From Skeletonema tropicum (taxonomy: Eukaryota; Bacillariophyta; Thalassiosirophyceae; Thalassiosirales; Thalassiosiraceae): a stretch of DNA of 64,000 nt. Position 1 is the stretch's first letter; every line of letters starts with the position of its first letter. Positions 11,245 to 22,841 of this stretch are shown here, one piece after another. The notes below the pieces were generated by a model. It did no database searches, was not told where the DNA came from, and saw only the letters and a list, made by a program, of their open reading frames with translations. The translations under genes and the position numbers were made by a program. The stretch covers positions 2,790,001 to 2,854,000 of the forward strand of contig CM074131.1 of NCBI GenBank assembly GCA_037178625.1, in the 5' to 3' direction.

Positions 11245-12980
11245 ATGCTACCATCAGATTCGTCCTTCACGCTATCACTCGGCGGTGTCGAGTTTCGCTT
11301 GACGCCTGAAAACACAGACACAGTTTCCAGATCAAAAAATGCCAACAATGCTGCTGAAGTTATGTCGATTAAAAGTGTTAGGCAAAAAGGAAGTCTTGAT
11401 CAATCTATGTAACTTCAATGGGACACTACGCATTGCTACTGGATCGTTATCCGCCAGCGGTATTCCGGTTGAAGATGTAGAGTCTCCAAAGATACAGCAG
11501 TCTACTGAAGATGACATCAGTGACGATAACACAACACCGAAGGCGAAGGGTCAAAAGAAGCTCAATTTTTTTGGAAAGGCCACCACCAGTAGTACCTCCA
11601 ACAGTACCATCGACAACAGTAGCAGCGATCATCTAGACATAGAAAACACCCCCTCCAAGCGAAATTCATCCACCGAACCGCCCCAGAGCTACAAGAAGCA
11701 AAGAACAGGTACTAATGATGATATTATTGAGGAAACAAAGCAGGAAGAAGAACACATAGATAGTGCTGAAAATCAAGACGAATCGCAATTGACACTGGCA
11801 ACATTAGGTCAGACCATGGTAGATGAGTTATCTAGGGATAGCTCTATTGGGGACTCATCCTGCAATTCGACCGCAAGCATTGCTGAGGAGAGTGATGATA
11901 AGATGTCTGCAATCACTGCAAAAGCAAAGGACCCCACCAACAAGAAAGAGATAGCTCCAAGTCCTAGATGGGGACAAACTATGACAATGATTACAGGCAC
12001 CAAGTTCATTGTATATGGTGGCCAAACTTTCGATCCAACTGATGATTCTGCAAAACCTCTCTCTGATCTGTTTGTGTTTGATTTGGTTGAGAATAAGTGG
12101 TCAAAGCCAATCAATTGTGATGGAGTTGCACGTGCATGGCACACTGCTAACTTTCTTCCACAGCGACAACTGCTTCTCTGCTTTGGAGGTGACATTGAAG
12201 ACGAAAAGACGGGCAAGATGACGAGCACTGACCAAGTGATGGTGTTGGATTGTGAGATTATGCTGTGGTACCCTCCAACCGTCTCAGGTCAAATCCCAAG
12301 TGGACGCTCTGGACATTCAGCGTCAGTGCTTGAAGATACGAGCGAACTAGTCATCTTTGGTGGTGTCAAGAATGGAAAGTGGCTCAATAGCGCGAGTGTC
12401 TTGGATACAAATCGGTGGCGATGGTCGACTATCAGAGCGATTGGAGTTGCACCTCCACATCGATCGTACCATTCTTCAACAGCCATCAAAACTGTTGATG
12501 GTACGCGATTAGTCATATTTGGTGGCAATGATGACTCTAAATGCTTCAACTCGGTACATCTCCTAGAGAGAGTGGGCAATGGCAGGTTTGCTTGGAGTCA
12601 CCCCAAGTGCAGCGGAGACTTACCAAAACCCCGAACTGGGCATACCGCAACCTTGCTCTCTGACGGTCATACAATCTTGATATATGGTGGCTGGGATCCA
12701 AACACAGAGGATGAAAATTCCGACGATGATCTTGTTTTCGGAGACTCGTTTTTGCTGGATACCAAGACAGTGGAAGTGGTCGAAAGGCCCGAGCCCCAGG
12801 TTTGGAGCTACATATCAATCCGGCAAAAATGCAGCGAAAAATGGAGGTCGTAGTAGGGTTGGTCATTCGGCAGTCTTGGCACCATCCATTTCTGATGGGC
12901 TCCAAGTGTTGGCATTTGGTGGGAGATTGCCTGACAATGAATTTGCAGCAGACTTCCAAAGTATGTCTTTCAAAGTTTGA
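11245..12980 (+). CDS. Kelch-repeat beta-propeller protein
   Basis: A divergent N-terminal ~60 residues and a long acidic/serine-rich region (to about residue 195) precede a kelch propeller. At least five kelch repeats are visible, each with an R(W/S/T)G-type motif and a paired Gly before the next strand: PSPRWGQTMTMITGTKFIVYGG, AWHTANFL...LLCFGG, GRSGHSASVL...LVIFGG, HRSYHSSTAI...LVIFGG, PRTGHTATLL...ILIYGG, PSPRFGATYQ...LAFGG. The frame changes near 11409, where a 49-nt GT-AG intron (11409-11457) restores it, and near 12767. There one extra A separates LLDTK from QWKWSKGPSPRFG, and no intron fits without deleting a strand. The end at 12980 is provisional because GTATGT at 12962 could open a last intron. 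Such propellers bind proteins; no enzyme domain is seen. Confidence 0.8.
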
Positions 12981-13202
12981 GCTTCTCTGATGTGGATACG
13001 TGCTTTCCGACGAATGACTGAATGTGTGCCTGTTGTTACTTTGTATAGACGCATTATGTTCATGTTAAAAATATCATAAATAGACACAATAGTAGTGATG
13101 TACTTGACTGAGTTGAAAAAGAAAACGCATAATAATATGTACAAGTTATTCAACATAATTACAAACTACAAGTGATGATATAATCATTGATCATTTCATC
13201 AA

Positions 13203-13641
13203 TCAAGGAGACAGCTCTTTACGCTGGATCTGTACATTCGCGCCCTCCACTCCACCACGCAGAAATGGGACATCACTACTGGTGCTACTCGACGAGTCAG
13301 TAACCAGAGATTCGCGACAAATTTCAACTTTTGCACAATAGCCACCTATCTTGGCCTTGAAAGGTGGCCAATAGTTCTTCACTGGGCATTTGCATTCACT
13401 CAAATCTTCTCTACAGCAGCGAGGATATGATTCTAGAGCCTTTTCCACCCACTCGTCTGGTTTTAGTTTGTTACAAACGGAAGGAGGCGGACAATGTTGC
13501 CTTGTAACATTCTTCGCTGTATTTGCCGTTCGGTTCTGGTTGAGGGCAGTCTTTATACCAGTCGACGTTGGATTCTTCACAACAAATTTCTGCCCCAGTG
13601 GCGGTGGCGGCAAGGTAAAGAAGGAACAGCTTCTGCATCAT
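13203..13641 (-). CDS. Small secreted cysteine-rich protein, copy A, with a one-base frame break
   Basis: The frame opens with a signal peptide (MMQKLFLLYLAATATGAE) and CCEESNVDWYKDCPQPEP..KYSEECYKAT, then stops. The next frame continues PPPSVCNKLKPDEWVEKALESYPRCCREDLSECKCPVKNYW and then CAKVEICRES. Aligned with the intact copy at 14247-14618, the two parts join exactly if one base near 13488-13494 is ignored. Cysteine positions are shared. Either this copy is a young pseudogene or the base is a sequencing error. The C-terminal tail is longer than in copy B. Function unknown; exported and probably disulfide-bonded. Confidence 0.65.
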
Positions 13642-14246
13642 GGTTAGGCTGTTTGCAATGGTGCCTGGGCAGGATGTTCCGCCGACGGCAGGTTCATGGT
13701 TTTATGAGAAGAAATGAATGTGAATGCGAATGATGTGCGTTCGTAGGTAAAGTGCCACCCCATTATGAGGTATCCTTCTTCCTACGACAACAAATAAATA
13801 CTCCTAATAAGTTAGGTCATCTCATAAATCATCTAACACAAAAATTCTTCCCATCTCTCCCCGGGTGTACTCACATTTCTCTCTCCACCCTCAATCTACT
13901 TACTTATATATGTATGCTAGAAGTACGATATAAAAACGCCTGCTCTTAGTAGAAGCAAGCTCAAGCCTCCTCCCAATAGACTTTATTTGTTTAGAGAGAG
14001 AGAGAGAGACAAAGTTACTTATACCTGCAGAAAGTAGCATGCCATGACATGAATGACGTACAAAGTTTGTGTGTTGTAGTTGAGGTTACTTGGGCTGTAT
14101 ATTTCTAAAGTAGCATGAATGTAAACTACAACCTGACTACAACTACAACATAATAAGCCATTATTTACACATCATTAATATTCGCGCACTGACGGAAAGA
14201 TCATTGAGCTATCTTTAAGTTAAAATTTGCTCATTAAGTGCTCGAA
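13642..14246. other. Spacer between the two cysteine-rich copies
   Basis: AT-rich DNA holding the promoter of copy A and the 3' end of copy B. A short GA microsatellite lies near 13995-14010. No gene is seen. Confidence 0.4.
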
Positions 14247-14618
14247 TCAACCACGCAGAAATCTGCCTTCTTCAACACTAGTCACCGAGGAGTCAGCAGC
14301 ATTGGGTTCACGACAAATATCAACTTTTGCACAATAGTCATCTATCTTGTTCTTGAAAAACCAATAATCCTTCACCGGGCACTTGCAATCACTCAAGTCC
14401 TCTCCACAGCATCGAGGATAAGTTTCTAGCGCCTTCTCCACCCACTCGTCTGGTGTCATGTTTTTGCACACAAAGTAAGGAGGTTCTGTTGCCTTGTAGC
14501 ATTCTTCGCTGTATTGGGCCTCTGCGCCTGGTTGAGGACATTCTCCCCAGCCCCATGCTTCTGCCTTCGATAAGGCGGTGACGACGACAAGGAAAGTTAG
14601 GAAGAGCTTCTGCATCAT
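14247..14618 (-). CDS. Small secreted cysteine-rich protein, copy B (intact)
   Basis: This is a 123-residue protein with an N-terminal signal peptide (MMQKLFLTFLVVVTALSKAEA) and nine cysteines in the mature part. The core TPDEWVEKALETYPRCCGEDLSDCKCPVKDYW, then DDYCAKVDICRE, is nearly identical to copy A, so the pair arose by recent tandem duplication on the same strand. The C-terminus is a short acidic/serine stretch. I recognise no named family. Export and disulfide bonding are inferred from the signal peptide and paired cysteines. Confidence 0.75.
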   Translation of the reverse strand: MMQKLFLTFLVVVTALSKAEAWGWGECPQPGAEAQYSEECYKATEPPYFVCKNMTPDEWVEKALETYPRCCGEDLSDCKCPVKDYWFFKNKIDDYCAKVDICREPNAADSSVTSVEEGRFLRG

Positions 14619-14978
14619 GGTGGGTGGTTGTTACAGGTTGTTACTATGATGATGGTGATCAATTTATGACTTTAGCTGGGATTCATTTTGATGAGAGAGG
14701 TCGATGAGGTGTTTTTTTTGTGAGAAGAACGGTCGGAGAGGCTGTCAGAGAAAGTGGAAACCCGACTTTAAGTTGAATGCATCATACTCTTGAAAAAGAA
14801 ACATTCTTATATAATCATCCCAAGATCACTAATAAATAACCCCTCAAGATATTTACAAACATTCCCCCGAGGTAAGTTTTGCGAAATCTCCCATCTCCTC
14901 CATTCAATCGCGCGAGACGAACACAATCAAAGTGCCAAAAGCAATCGCACTCATCACATCATTCACATCAACAAGATC
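14619..14978. promoter_or_regulatory. Divergent spacer between cysteine-rich copy B and the SAP gene
   Basis: This 360-nt spacer must hold the promoters of the two divergent genes. A T8 run lies near 14713. No defined motif is recognised. Confidence 0.3.
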
Positions 14979-17003
14979 ATGATGATGCAATGGTATCTTC
15001 TGCCTCTGGCACTGCTAGTGGCGCAGTCGCTATGCTTTACATTCAACACTCCTTCATCTATCACTAATAGCCCTAGCCGATGCTCGCGCCGGTCGTTTAT
15101 CCACCAAGACATCTCTCTGCTATCCACAACTAATGACAACGAATCTGCTACAGAAGAATCTGACCAAGAACTATTAGAAGAAGTGGACATTTCCACACTG
15201 CAAAATCTATGCGAACAATACTCTCTCTCCTCTTCTGGAAGTAAACAAGAGATGCTACAGCGCCTCCGCGAGTTTGCCAATGAACAAGCTGAAGCAGATC
15301 AGCAGCGGCGGAAGGGACGAGCTGCAAGAGTGGAAGCCAATTTAGAGGGCAAAGCTCGCCATACAATATTAGACGAGGACCCCTTTGTAGAAGTTGTTGA
15401 TGATGAAGAAGACGCCAATGGATATTTCTATTATGCTGCTGCTATAACAGAAGAAGAGAGAAAGAAGGAAGAGGAAGAGAAACGACGTCAAAAGCTCAAA
15501 TTGAAAAAGCAACAAATGGCCAAGTCGTCTTCACATTTGACATCATCCTCCGATTCCAGAAGATATCAAGCCAAATGAAAAAGGAGAGCGAGTAGTAACG
15601 GTATATTCTACAACTGATAAGAATGACATGACTGGAGTAACCGCACAGACTCCTTTTGCGGATATGTCAATGGATGGTGCAGGATATCAACAACGATCGA
15701 TAGGTACGGATCAACCAGAAGAGTCACTGATTGGAGGACCTTTTGGAGATACCAGTGGGTCCAAGAGGAAGAAAGCTGATGCGGACGTAGCTGAAAAGGC
15801 CAAAGAGAAAATTCGTGAGGTGGTCCGTTCACTGCTAGCTACAACAGGTGCTCCTGCGTTTCAGGATGACTATGAAGAGGGGGATGATATGCTGGCATTT
15901 TCTTCCTTTACTGGGTTTGAATCTGATCGCATTCCTCCAGAGACCCTATCAAGTTCATCGGCTGCATTACGAGTCCAAAACGGAAATGTTCTGAAAGAGG
16001 TAATATCTGAATTCGAGATCGATGCAATCGGCCACGATGGCATGGCTGCCGATGACAAGTCGAAAGGAGGTGGACATTACCGAGAAGTAGAAAAAGTTGG
16101 CTCATTCTTGGATGGCTTTCGCAAAGCTGAAGAAAGAAGGATTGCAAGGGAAACTGCCACCGATGCTGCTCAATCGATTGATCAAGGAAGGTGTGAAGGG
16201 TCTTGACTGAATTGCTGAGTGGTATGTTACGGGAAGGAGAAGGAACCAAACTATGGTGAAGATTCTGATCAAATTGGTGAATTGAATGGTGCATTATTGA
16301 GATACTTGGACGAATCAATTCGGGAGCAAGAGCTACGTGCCAAGATGCAGAAGGTAGAGCCCAAACCTAGAAACTCCAACGAGGTTATTGAAGTAGAAGA
16401 TGAGATGGATATGATGTGGAACGTAACTCGAAGGCGCAGACGGGACAATCATTGAAACGATTGATCCAAACGATCCTTCAGTAGGAAAAATGCTGCAGGA
16501 TGAGCTGCGAAAGTCGGAACATACCGATACTCAAAGACAGGAGGAGCAGCTGCGAAGCATGACAGTCCAAGAAAAGATGCTCTTGCTTCTAAAATTGCTC
16601 CGAGATCGAGTTAAAGTTGAAGCTGTTATTGGTAATGATACGCATGCTAGAAATTTGAGATTGCTTGCGTATTGTTTGAAAGCCAGTAATGACGAAGAAA
16701 GACAAACTCTGATCAAGGATGTGATGGGAAACTCTTTAGATGTGAGTTTGTGTATGCTTGGAACTAAATTGTGTGGCGCTCCCTTGTTGTTGTAACTAAC
16801 CTAACACACTCTTTTCCTCACGGCAGGCGCTCGATATCTTTTCAGACTTGGTAACAAGCTCCATTGACTATGCAGAAGCTCGGAAAAATGACGACTCTTT
16901 CACTCCTGGAGATCAGTCAAGTGCCTCTTCTTCCATGCTGGACGTATCAAAATTGCAGAAGATAAAATTCACAGTCGAAAGAATAAAGTTATCACAAATG
17001 TAA
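14979..17003 (+). CDS. Plastid-addressed SAP-domain protein, five exons
   Basis: The proposed exons are 14979-15486, 15560-16190, 16302-16422, 16499-16741 and 16827-17003, giving 559 residues with all phases consistent. Introns 2 to 4 have GTG or GTA donors; the first uses a weak GTCAAA donor but a good acceptor, and a one-base insertion there is the alternative. Residues 1-20 are a signal peptide ending SLC/FTFNTP, matching diatom plastid presequences with Phe after the cleavage site. A SAP motif lies near residues 65-100 (VDISTLQNLCEQYSLSSSGSKQEMLQRLREFA). SAP motifs bind DNA or RNA, so a plastid nucleoid or RNA role is possible. A K/E-rich coiled region and a helical C-terminal domain (TVQEKMLLLLKLLRDRVKVEA onward) follow. 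Specific function unknown. Confidence 0.65.
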
Positions 17004-17222
17004 AGGGTACAAATATTGTGGGGCTGTGATTACTGCATGATTGTGTCAATTTCCTTCTTTAATGTTAGAATAATAGATACGTAAATCTACCGACGCTCAG
17101 CATTTTCTTTGTATTTATTTATCAATCAGATAGAATGTTGAGATCGTCTTCCCCCCAATACGACACCATACGATCCTAGCTACACAAACAAATAATAGTA
17201 TTATGAATCCGCCAACAACAAT

Positions 17223-17716
17223 TTAACTTTGTGCCTCCGGAATGGGCCTGTAAAGTACCATCAAAAGTTTGCCAGTATTGTATTTCATACCGCCCTTCAC
17301 ACTCGCGTGGACATTGTTCATGGTATCCATCCATTCCATCTCATCTTCCTTTGACATTCGAATGTATCCCTTGTAGGCAATGTAATTGAATGCCTCTTCG
17401 AAGAAATCAAAGTACTGAATATATATTATTTCAATGTATAATTAATAACGATGAGAACCCAGAAAGATATGAGTAAATAATGAATACAGAAAAGTCGGTA
17501 AGTTGGAAGCAAACCACGCCATAATCATAATGGAAAACTCACAACACGCTGACCCTTCTCCTCACGAACAAGGAAGTCGCCCTTCTCAAATCCAGAGGAG
17601 ATGGTTGCAATAGACATTGGTGTGACTTTGGGGTCGTAGCCGCCGCCAGCTGGTGCAATTGGAGCCATATCGTTATCCATGTTTCCGTTGTGGTTGACAA
17701 GTGCTAATTGGTTCAT
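17223..17716 (-). CDS. Conserved-looking 121-residue protein of unknown function
   Basis: Two exons (17543-17716 and 17223-17414) are joined across a 128-nt GT-AG intron. The product begins MNQLALVNHNGNMDNDMAPIAP, continues KVTPMSIATISSGFEKGDFLVREEKGQRV and, after the intron, YFDFFEEAFNYIAYKGYIRMSKEDEMEWMDTMNNVHASVKGGMKY. Both splice sites are clean and the frame is exact, which supports a real gene. An in-frame upstream ATG would add 23 residues. It has no signal peptide or membrane segment and I do not recognise the family. Confidence 0.6.
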
Positions 17717-18321
17717 TCTATGCTGGGTAGCGACGCTATTTGTTATTTGTTTTGTTGCCTGAACACTGTTGATGCAAAGGTTCATGTAGAGAGTACGAAA
17801 TGACAACGGATTATCTAAATGTGAGCATTGAAATTCAAATTTTTTTATCAAATTGAAGTTTGATAAACAGTGCCAGAGACGATTACATCAAAGCGTACGT
17901 ATCAGTCTTATCGCAGCCAGCCATAATTCCAGCGCTAGCCTCATCTACTGCTAGAGGGAGAGCAGCGGCTGCAGTCATGGTTACTTACCTATTTGTAGAT
18001 TTTGGCGGTTATTGTCGAGCTTTGAGATATCATGTGCCATCGGCAGACGAATCGCAGATGAGCCCCCTCAAAACTCAAAACTATACCCCTACGTAAAATG
18101 TCTTAGGAGATGGATAAATAGTTTATCATGAAGTCACCTCTCATATCATGTCATTAAAAGACTGTAAATTGATAAGAATTACTTTTACATATAAAAAACG
18201 CCGGGGTGATCTCTAGTGTAACATGGAGTAGCCTTCACTCTCCTTCAAGAAAGAGCTAGCGAGAGCCAGATAACGAACATGAACACCTGTCGTGCCGATA
18301 CGTTTTGTTTCAATAACAACA
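17717..18321. promoter_or_regulatory. Divergent spacer, about 600 bp
   Basis: This lies between two divergently transcribed genes. Short open frames here show no protein-like features, and no clear element is recognised. Confidence 0.3.
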
Positions 18322-19884
18322 ATGACAGATAAAGAGTGGACGCTGCCTGCCTATCTATCCAATCTGAATGATGATAGCCTGGATGATATTTTGTTCGACG
18401 GCAAGGATTATCTGCAGGGGCTACCGCTGCGGCGTCACACATCAAAGAGAAAACGGCCATCAGATGATGATGATTTCGTAAGCATAATAGGCCAACCATC
18501 AAAGTCTCTGTTCCATAGAATCACAAAATATACAACCTTATCTCAATATAGATTTTATGACATCTGCTCCAGAGATGGAGCAGTACTTTTTTCAGTGGTC
18601 ATTATATCCACCTCTGCTCTGTTAGTGTACGGCTTCATTATCAAGCGACGGCGGTCTGAAATTAAAGAAGAGAACACACCAAGAAAAAAGAAGAGGAAAA
18701 GGAAGAGAAAGAAAATGAAATCAAAGACCATTGATGGCTTGTCTGAGTATATTCAAACAGCAGACAGTAATGGACTCGGAAGTGGTACGAAAGAGAGACC
18801 TTGCATCACAAATATAACGAGGATCAACTGACAGAGGTAGCAATCGTTACTCCTCCTAGACACAAAGTTGAAAGAACAATATGCCAAGAGAGCGAAGTAA
18901 TCACTACAAATTCATTGCGTGACGAGCTATGCATTGATATGTATCAAGAGGTGTCATTAATTACAACACAAGCCAGCAATCAAAATGCAATGGACATAAT
19001 ACATTCGAGACAAAATCAGCTCAATTCACAAGCAAGCTTTCCAATCAACAAGATTGCATCAAGGTGGGAATCATTAGGGTTAAGCAGACAGAAATCACTG
19101 GAATTAGCTGCCAGCGCTGAAATGAATTGGTACTTATATCAAGAGATGAAGCAGTTTGTATCATCTACTGCAAACCATTTGTTCGTATCAACTTGGATGG
19201 CATTCACTGCAATTACTCTCTCAATCAGAGACACATCACAGAGAACGGATGAATGCACCTGCATTTGATATGCTTCGGAAATGTCGGCAGGAAGCCAAAT
19301 TTTCACTGCTGAGGACGCAATTATTATGTCAATGCTTGTTTCTTGCACTAGCGGCTAGGCTTGTGCGACATGACAATTTGGGTTCACTAAGCGCCGCTGC
19401 AGTCAGTACATTTCTTTCAAATCTTTGCCCAGATTGCAATACACCTATTATTCAAGATACATTCAGCAACTTTTTATACTACGATCTAGACTCGTGGAGA
19501 AACTTTGCATACAACTTGATGGGATCCATGTCCTCGGCTTGGTACTGCATCGGACGGCTGATATTTTGTACATTCTGCCTTGGAATTTTGCACTGTGTAT
19601 CAAGAAAGTTAACTTATGCACTGCTTGCTTCAACTTTGGTCCCTTGGAGGGATATCATGTTTACTGGGGTAGTTTTAGTGGCGACAAATTGTCTACTCAC
19701 GTGCAGTATGTTACAGCGGTGCTCAAACTTTGATGTGGTCTTGAAGAAAACTGGAGTTGATGTTGAGGAGATAGATCCAAGACAAGTTACGGACCTCTAC
19801 AAGCGACAGATGAACATCTACCGAACTGTGTCTTACTTTGCATCTATTTGCATTGGACTGTTTGGGATTGGCACTTATATTTGA
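18322..19884 (+). CDS. Multi-pass membrane protein, unknown function
   Basis: The ATG at 18322 starts MTDKEWTLPAYLSN. A transmembrane helix (LFSVVIISTSALLVYGFII) is followed by a strongly basic stretch (KRRR, KKKRKRKRKKMK). The frame then changes twice. A 68-nt GT-AG intron (18767-18834) explains the first change. The second, near 19158-19245, fits a 73-nt intron (19158-19230) or one extra base. The C-terminal half has several hydrophobic helices (LLCQCLFLALAARL, FCTFCLGILHC, DIMFTGVVLVATNCLLTC, VSYFASICIGLFGIGTYI). The intron model gives about 473 residues. No family was recognised. Confidence 0.55.
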
Positions 19885-19938
19885 ACAAGTCATCAAGAGT
19901 GTAATCTAAAGCAAGAGTAAATCTCTACTTGTAGCGTT

Positions 19939-20808
19939 TTATAGGCTTAGCATGCTGACTACCTCATCAAGACTTTTGATAGTATTCAATTGGACATCTT
20001 CTACAGTTTTGCCTTCGTAATCTGGTGCTTCTATCCAATCTTGATATGCAACCACTGCAGGATTGTCAGAACGGTCCAGCAGCAGTGCTTGGAAACCGAA
20101 TCGTTTTGCTCCACAATAATCTGCAGCGTAAGAATCACCAATATGCAGCACTTCATCTTTTTTCAAGTCAGGAATCCAGAATTTGGCTTGTTCAAACGCA
20201 GCATCAAAGATTTCAATCGAAGGTTTTTCATACTTGACATCTTGTGAGCAAGCAAACCATTTGAAGTGATCGTGTATATCTAACATTGGCAAAACAGATT
20301 CCATATGTCTTGTAGGAGTGTTGGAGGTGATGCCTAATAGCAGTTCTGATGCTGCCTTCGATTCAAAAAGGTTTTTTGCATCATCCAAGACTTCGTACCC
20401 TGCAGGAGAACCATAATGCTGATAGACTCGTCGGAAATATCGATCGAAATCTTGTTCAGAAACTTTTACATCTGGTTTGGCATGATGCAACACTCTTGCT
20501 ACTGTTTCTCTCCACCACTCTCGACCTGCGATGCCTTCCACACCTCCGTAACAAGGTGACTCTAAGCTACGTTCTTTGAAGGCAATTTTAAACCCCTTCT
20601 TCATCTCCTCTTGGGTAGGAGGGTCGGGCAGCTGCGCCCAAAGTGCTGCATCATGATAACTCTTTATTACAGGTTCTCTTGTGGCAACCAAGGTCCCCGT
20701 CACATCTAGAGAGATGGCACGAATTTTGCTGCTTCCAGCTGATGAAGGCAGCGATAGGGAAGCAGCGATAGATGGAAGGCAGAATAGCGCAAAGACTTTA
20801 TAGACCAT
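19939..20808 (-). CDS. HAD-superfamily hydrolase, HDHD3-like
   Basis: This is a 289-residue protein. Motif I is DVTGT (residues ~34-38), motif II GITSNTPTR, motif III the lysine in KYEKPSIEIF, and motif IV HIGDSYAADYCGAKRFGF. The order and the GG.....REWW block match HDHD3-type HAD proteins. Motif I keeps the first aspartate but has Thr at the position that is usually the second, acid/base aspartate. This weakens phosphatase chemistry, though the same feature occurs in some family members. The chosen start MVYKVFALFCLPSIAASLSLP looks like a signal or transit sequence; the frame is open further upstream. Substrate unknown. Confidence 0.8.
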   Translation of the reverse strand: MVYKVFALFCLPSIAASLSLPSSAGSSKIRAISLDVTGTLVATREPVIKSYHDAALWAQLPDPPTQEEMKKGFKIAFKERSLESPCYGGVEGIAGREWWRETVARVLHHAKPDVKVSEQDFDRYFRRVYQHYGSPAGYEVLDDAKNLFESKAASELLLGITSNTPTRHMESVLPMLDIHDHFKWFACSQDVKYEKPSIEIFDAAFEQAKFWIPDLKKDEVLHIGDSYAADYCGAKRFGFQALLLDRSDNPAVVAYQDWIEAPDYEGKTVEDVQLNTIKSLDEVVSMLSL

Positions 20809-21289
20809 ATCACTGATCAAAATCTGAAAGAGAGGTGTGAGCTGCTTGCAACTTGCATGCAATCTCTTTTTGCTACTTGCTACGATACTTGCACGCAACA
20901 AGCACTTACGATAGAGAGCTGAGAGAGAGACATGAAGGAAGAAAAAAGGAGGAAGAGAGAAGAAAGAAATCATCGGGAGACAATTTACGAAGGAATCAGT
21001 AATCAGCATGGCGGGAACCATGATTCAGAACATACCGAGCGATGCGATTAAGTATGTCGTTGTTGTGCGTTGCCGTTGCGTGCAGTGCCAGTATCTAAAC
21101 ATCCTCGAGTGACAGCGGAAGATAGGGATTAATGAAGAACTATCACCAGTAGACATCAGCATAGCGTTTTAAACAGTTGATGCATCATTCGAAGCATCGG
21201 GAGTGACACACAAGAGCGTCTTGATCAGTCCAGCTCATTATATCGATCAGTTTATTGATTTCGATTTTCCGCATCTTATCATATCCAAG
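20809..21289. promoter_or_regulatory. Divergent spacer between HAD gene and the next gene
   Basis: The part nearest the HAD gene is an open extension of its frame, rich in Leu and Phe, and may be 5' UTR or presequence. The rest shows no gene or repeat. Confidence 0.3.
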
Positions 21290-22689
21290 ATGGCGGCGCT
21301 AACAAGAGCAACGAAAGCAAACTATGTTATTCATGATCATATCCAAGCCGAGACGACAGACCGCGAAGATCATACCTTCTGGTGCGTATTTGCTTATCAT
21401 AAATCCTTTCCGATTGCATATGCATTTAAATTCTTCGACAAATATTAAACTGATTTCTCACGTTCTACTATGTCATGATGTTACCGACACGATGACTACA
21501 CCAGCGGTATAATGTTCCCCGTCAAATGCAAGGATATCTTACCTCTGGATCACTTGGTTATTAATTCTGTGGCCATTAGGGGAGCTCTTGGTCCACTAAC
21601 TGTATGGGTAACCAAGTCGGAAGATCTAAATGGAGAAATTAAGTTGTCCAAGAAACATTGGACCAAAATTTACCAAAAAGAGCACAAACCTTCCTTTGTT
21701 GGGTACGAGGAGCTTGATTTGTCTGCCAAGCCTATTATTTTGAAGCCTGGTCAGGTCAAGGGAATCTACATCCATTCCACCCGTCGAGGAGATGAAGCAA
21801 TCGTTTATGACAACAAGGCGAAGCAGAAGACTGTAGATGACTCATTCATTACTATACTCCCAGGTCGTGCTCACGTGAGTGAAAAGGTGTTTGGATCCAT
21901 CCCAATTTGGGGATGGGGGAGTGCTTGGCGGTAAGAATAGTGTTATTTGGCTGCTTTATGTTTTGTCTTGTTTTATGCATGTACTTAAATGCAACTATCT
22001 GCTACACCCGTGCTTAATACCTCAGTGACAACCGAGAATTTGTTGGACAGCTGAAGTACGGTGCGGTCTACAAACTGTGGAATCCTCAAGAGAACTTGTC
22101 ATTTGGAGGTAGCTTCCGCACTGCAGCACGTATTCTTTTCATGTGTCAGCGCCGCGTTGAAAGCCCTTTCTCCAAGCTACCCGATGACTGCCTATTCTTC
22201 ATTCTGAACATGATGAGGTGGGATTGGGTGAATGATACAAGTGTTGAAATGAGAAGGGAACAAAAGCAGCGTCGACGGTTGAGACGGCAGCAAATGATCC
22301 AGGAGGCCGATGCTATCATGGATGAAGAAAATGAAGAAAATAATAATGCAGTCGCAAATGAAGTAGCCGTTGCAGAGGATGAACAAGTCGAAGAAGACGA
22401 AGAGGAAGACCTGGATCTCATGGATGAAGACAGTAGCGATGATTCTGAGGATGCCGATACCAGTGACAGCGATGACGACGATTCTGACGATTCTGACGAA
22501 GAATCGTCCGAGGAGGAGGAGTATGCTTGGGGAGATCATGTCGGATCAAGGTCAGCATTTCATTACAATGCGGATGATTCCAGCGATAGCGAAAATTCTG
22601 AAAGTGATCATGAAAGGGATGAGCACGCGAGAAGATTTGCGCTTATGCGCGCTAGGAGGAACATCATTAGCTTCCTCCGTTCACATTGA
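21290..22689 (+). CDS. Conserved protein with F-box-like helix and acidic tail, three exons
   Basis: Exons 21290-21381, 21505-21930 and 22026-22689 join in frame to 393 residues; both introns (123 and 95 nt) are GT-AG. The N-terminal ~250 residues look like a beta-sandwich (FCGIMFPVKCKDILPLDHLVINSVAIRG, then GPLTVWVTK, GSIPIWGWGSAWRDNREFVGQLKYG). A short helix SPFSKLPDDCLFFILNMMRWDW resembles an F-box start (LPDDCLFFIL). The rest is a glutamine/arginine-rich coil and a long Asp/Glu/Ser tract. I believe the fold is shared among stramenopiles but cannot name it; an adaptor role is only a guess. Confidence 0.7.
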
Positions 22690-22841
22690 GATTACGATGA
22701 TGTTGTACAGCATGGTGGCGTTGCAACGGCAGCGCACGCAAACTTACACGCCAGACGGCTATTTTGTACTGAGCTGAATAAGCCGTATTGAATTGATCTA
22801 CTAGCTTAAATTAGATTATTTTGTTTCTATTCCAACTGTCC

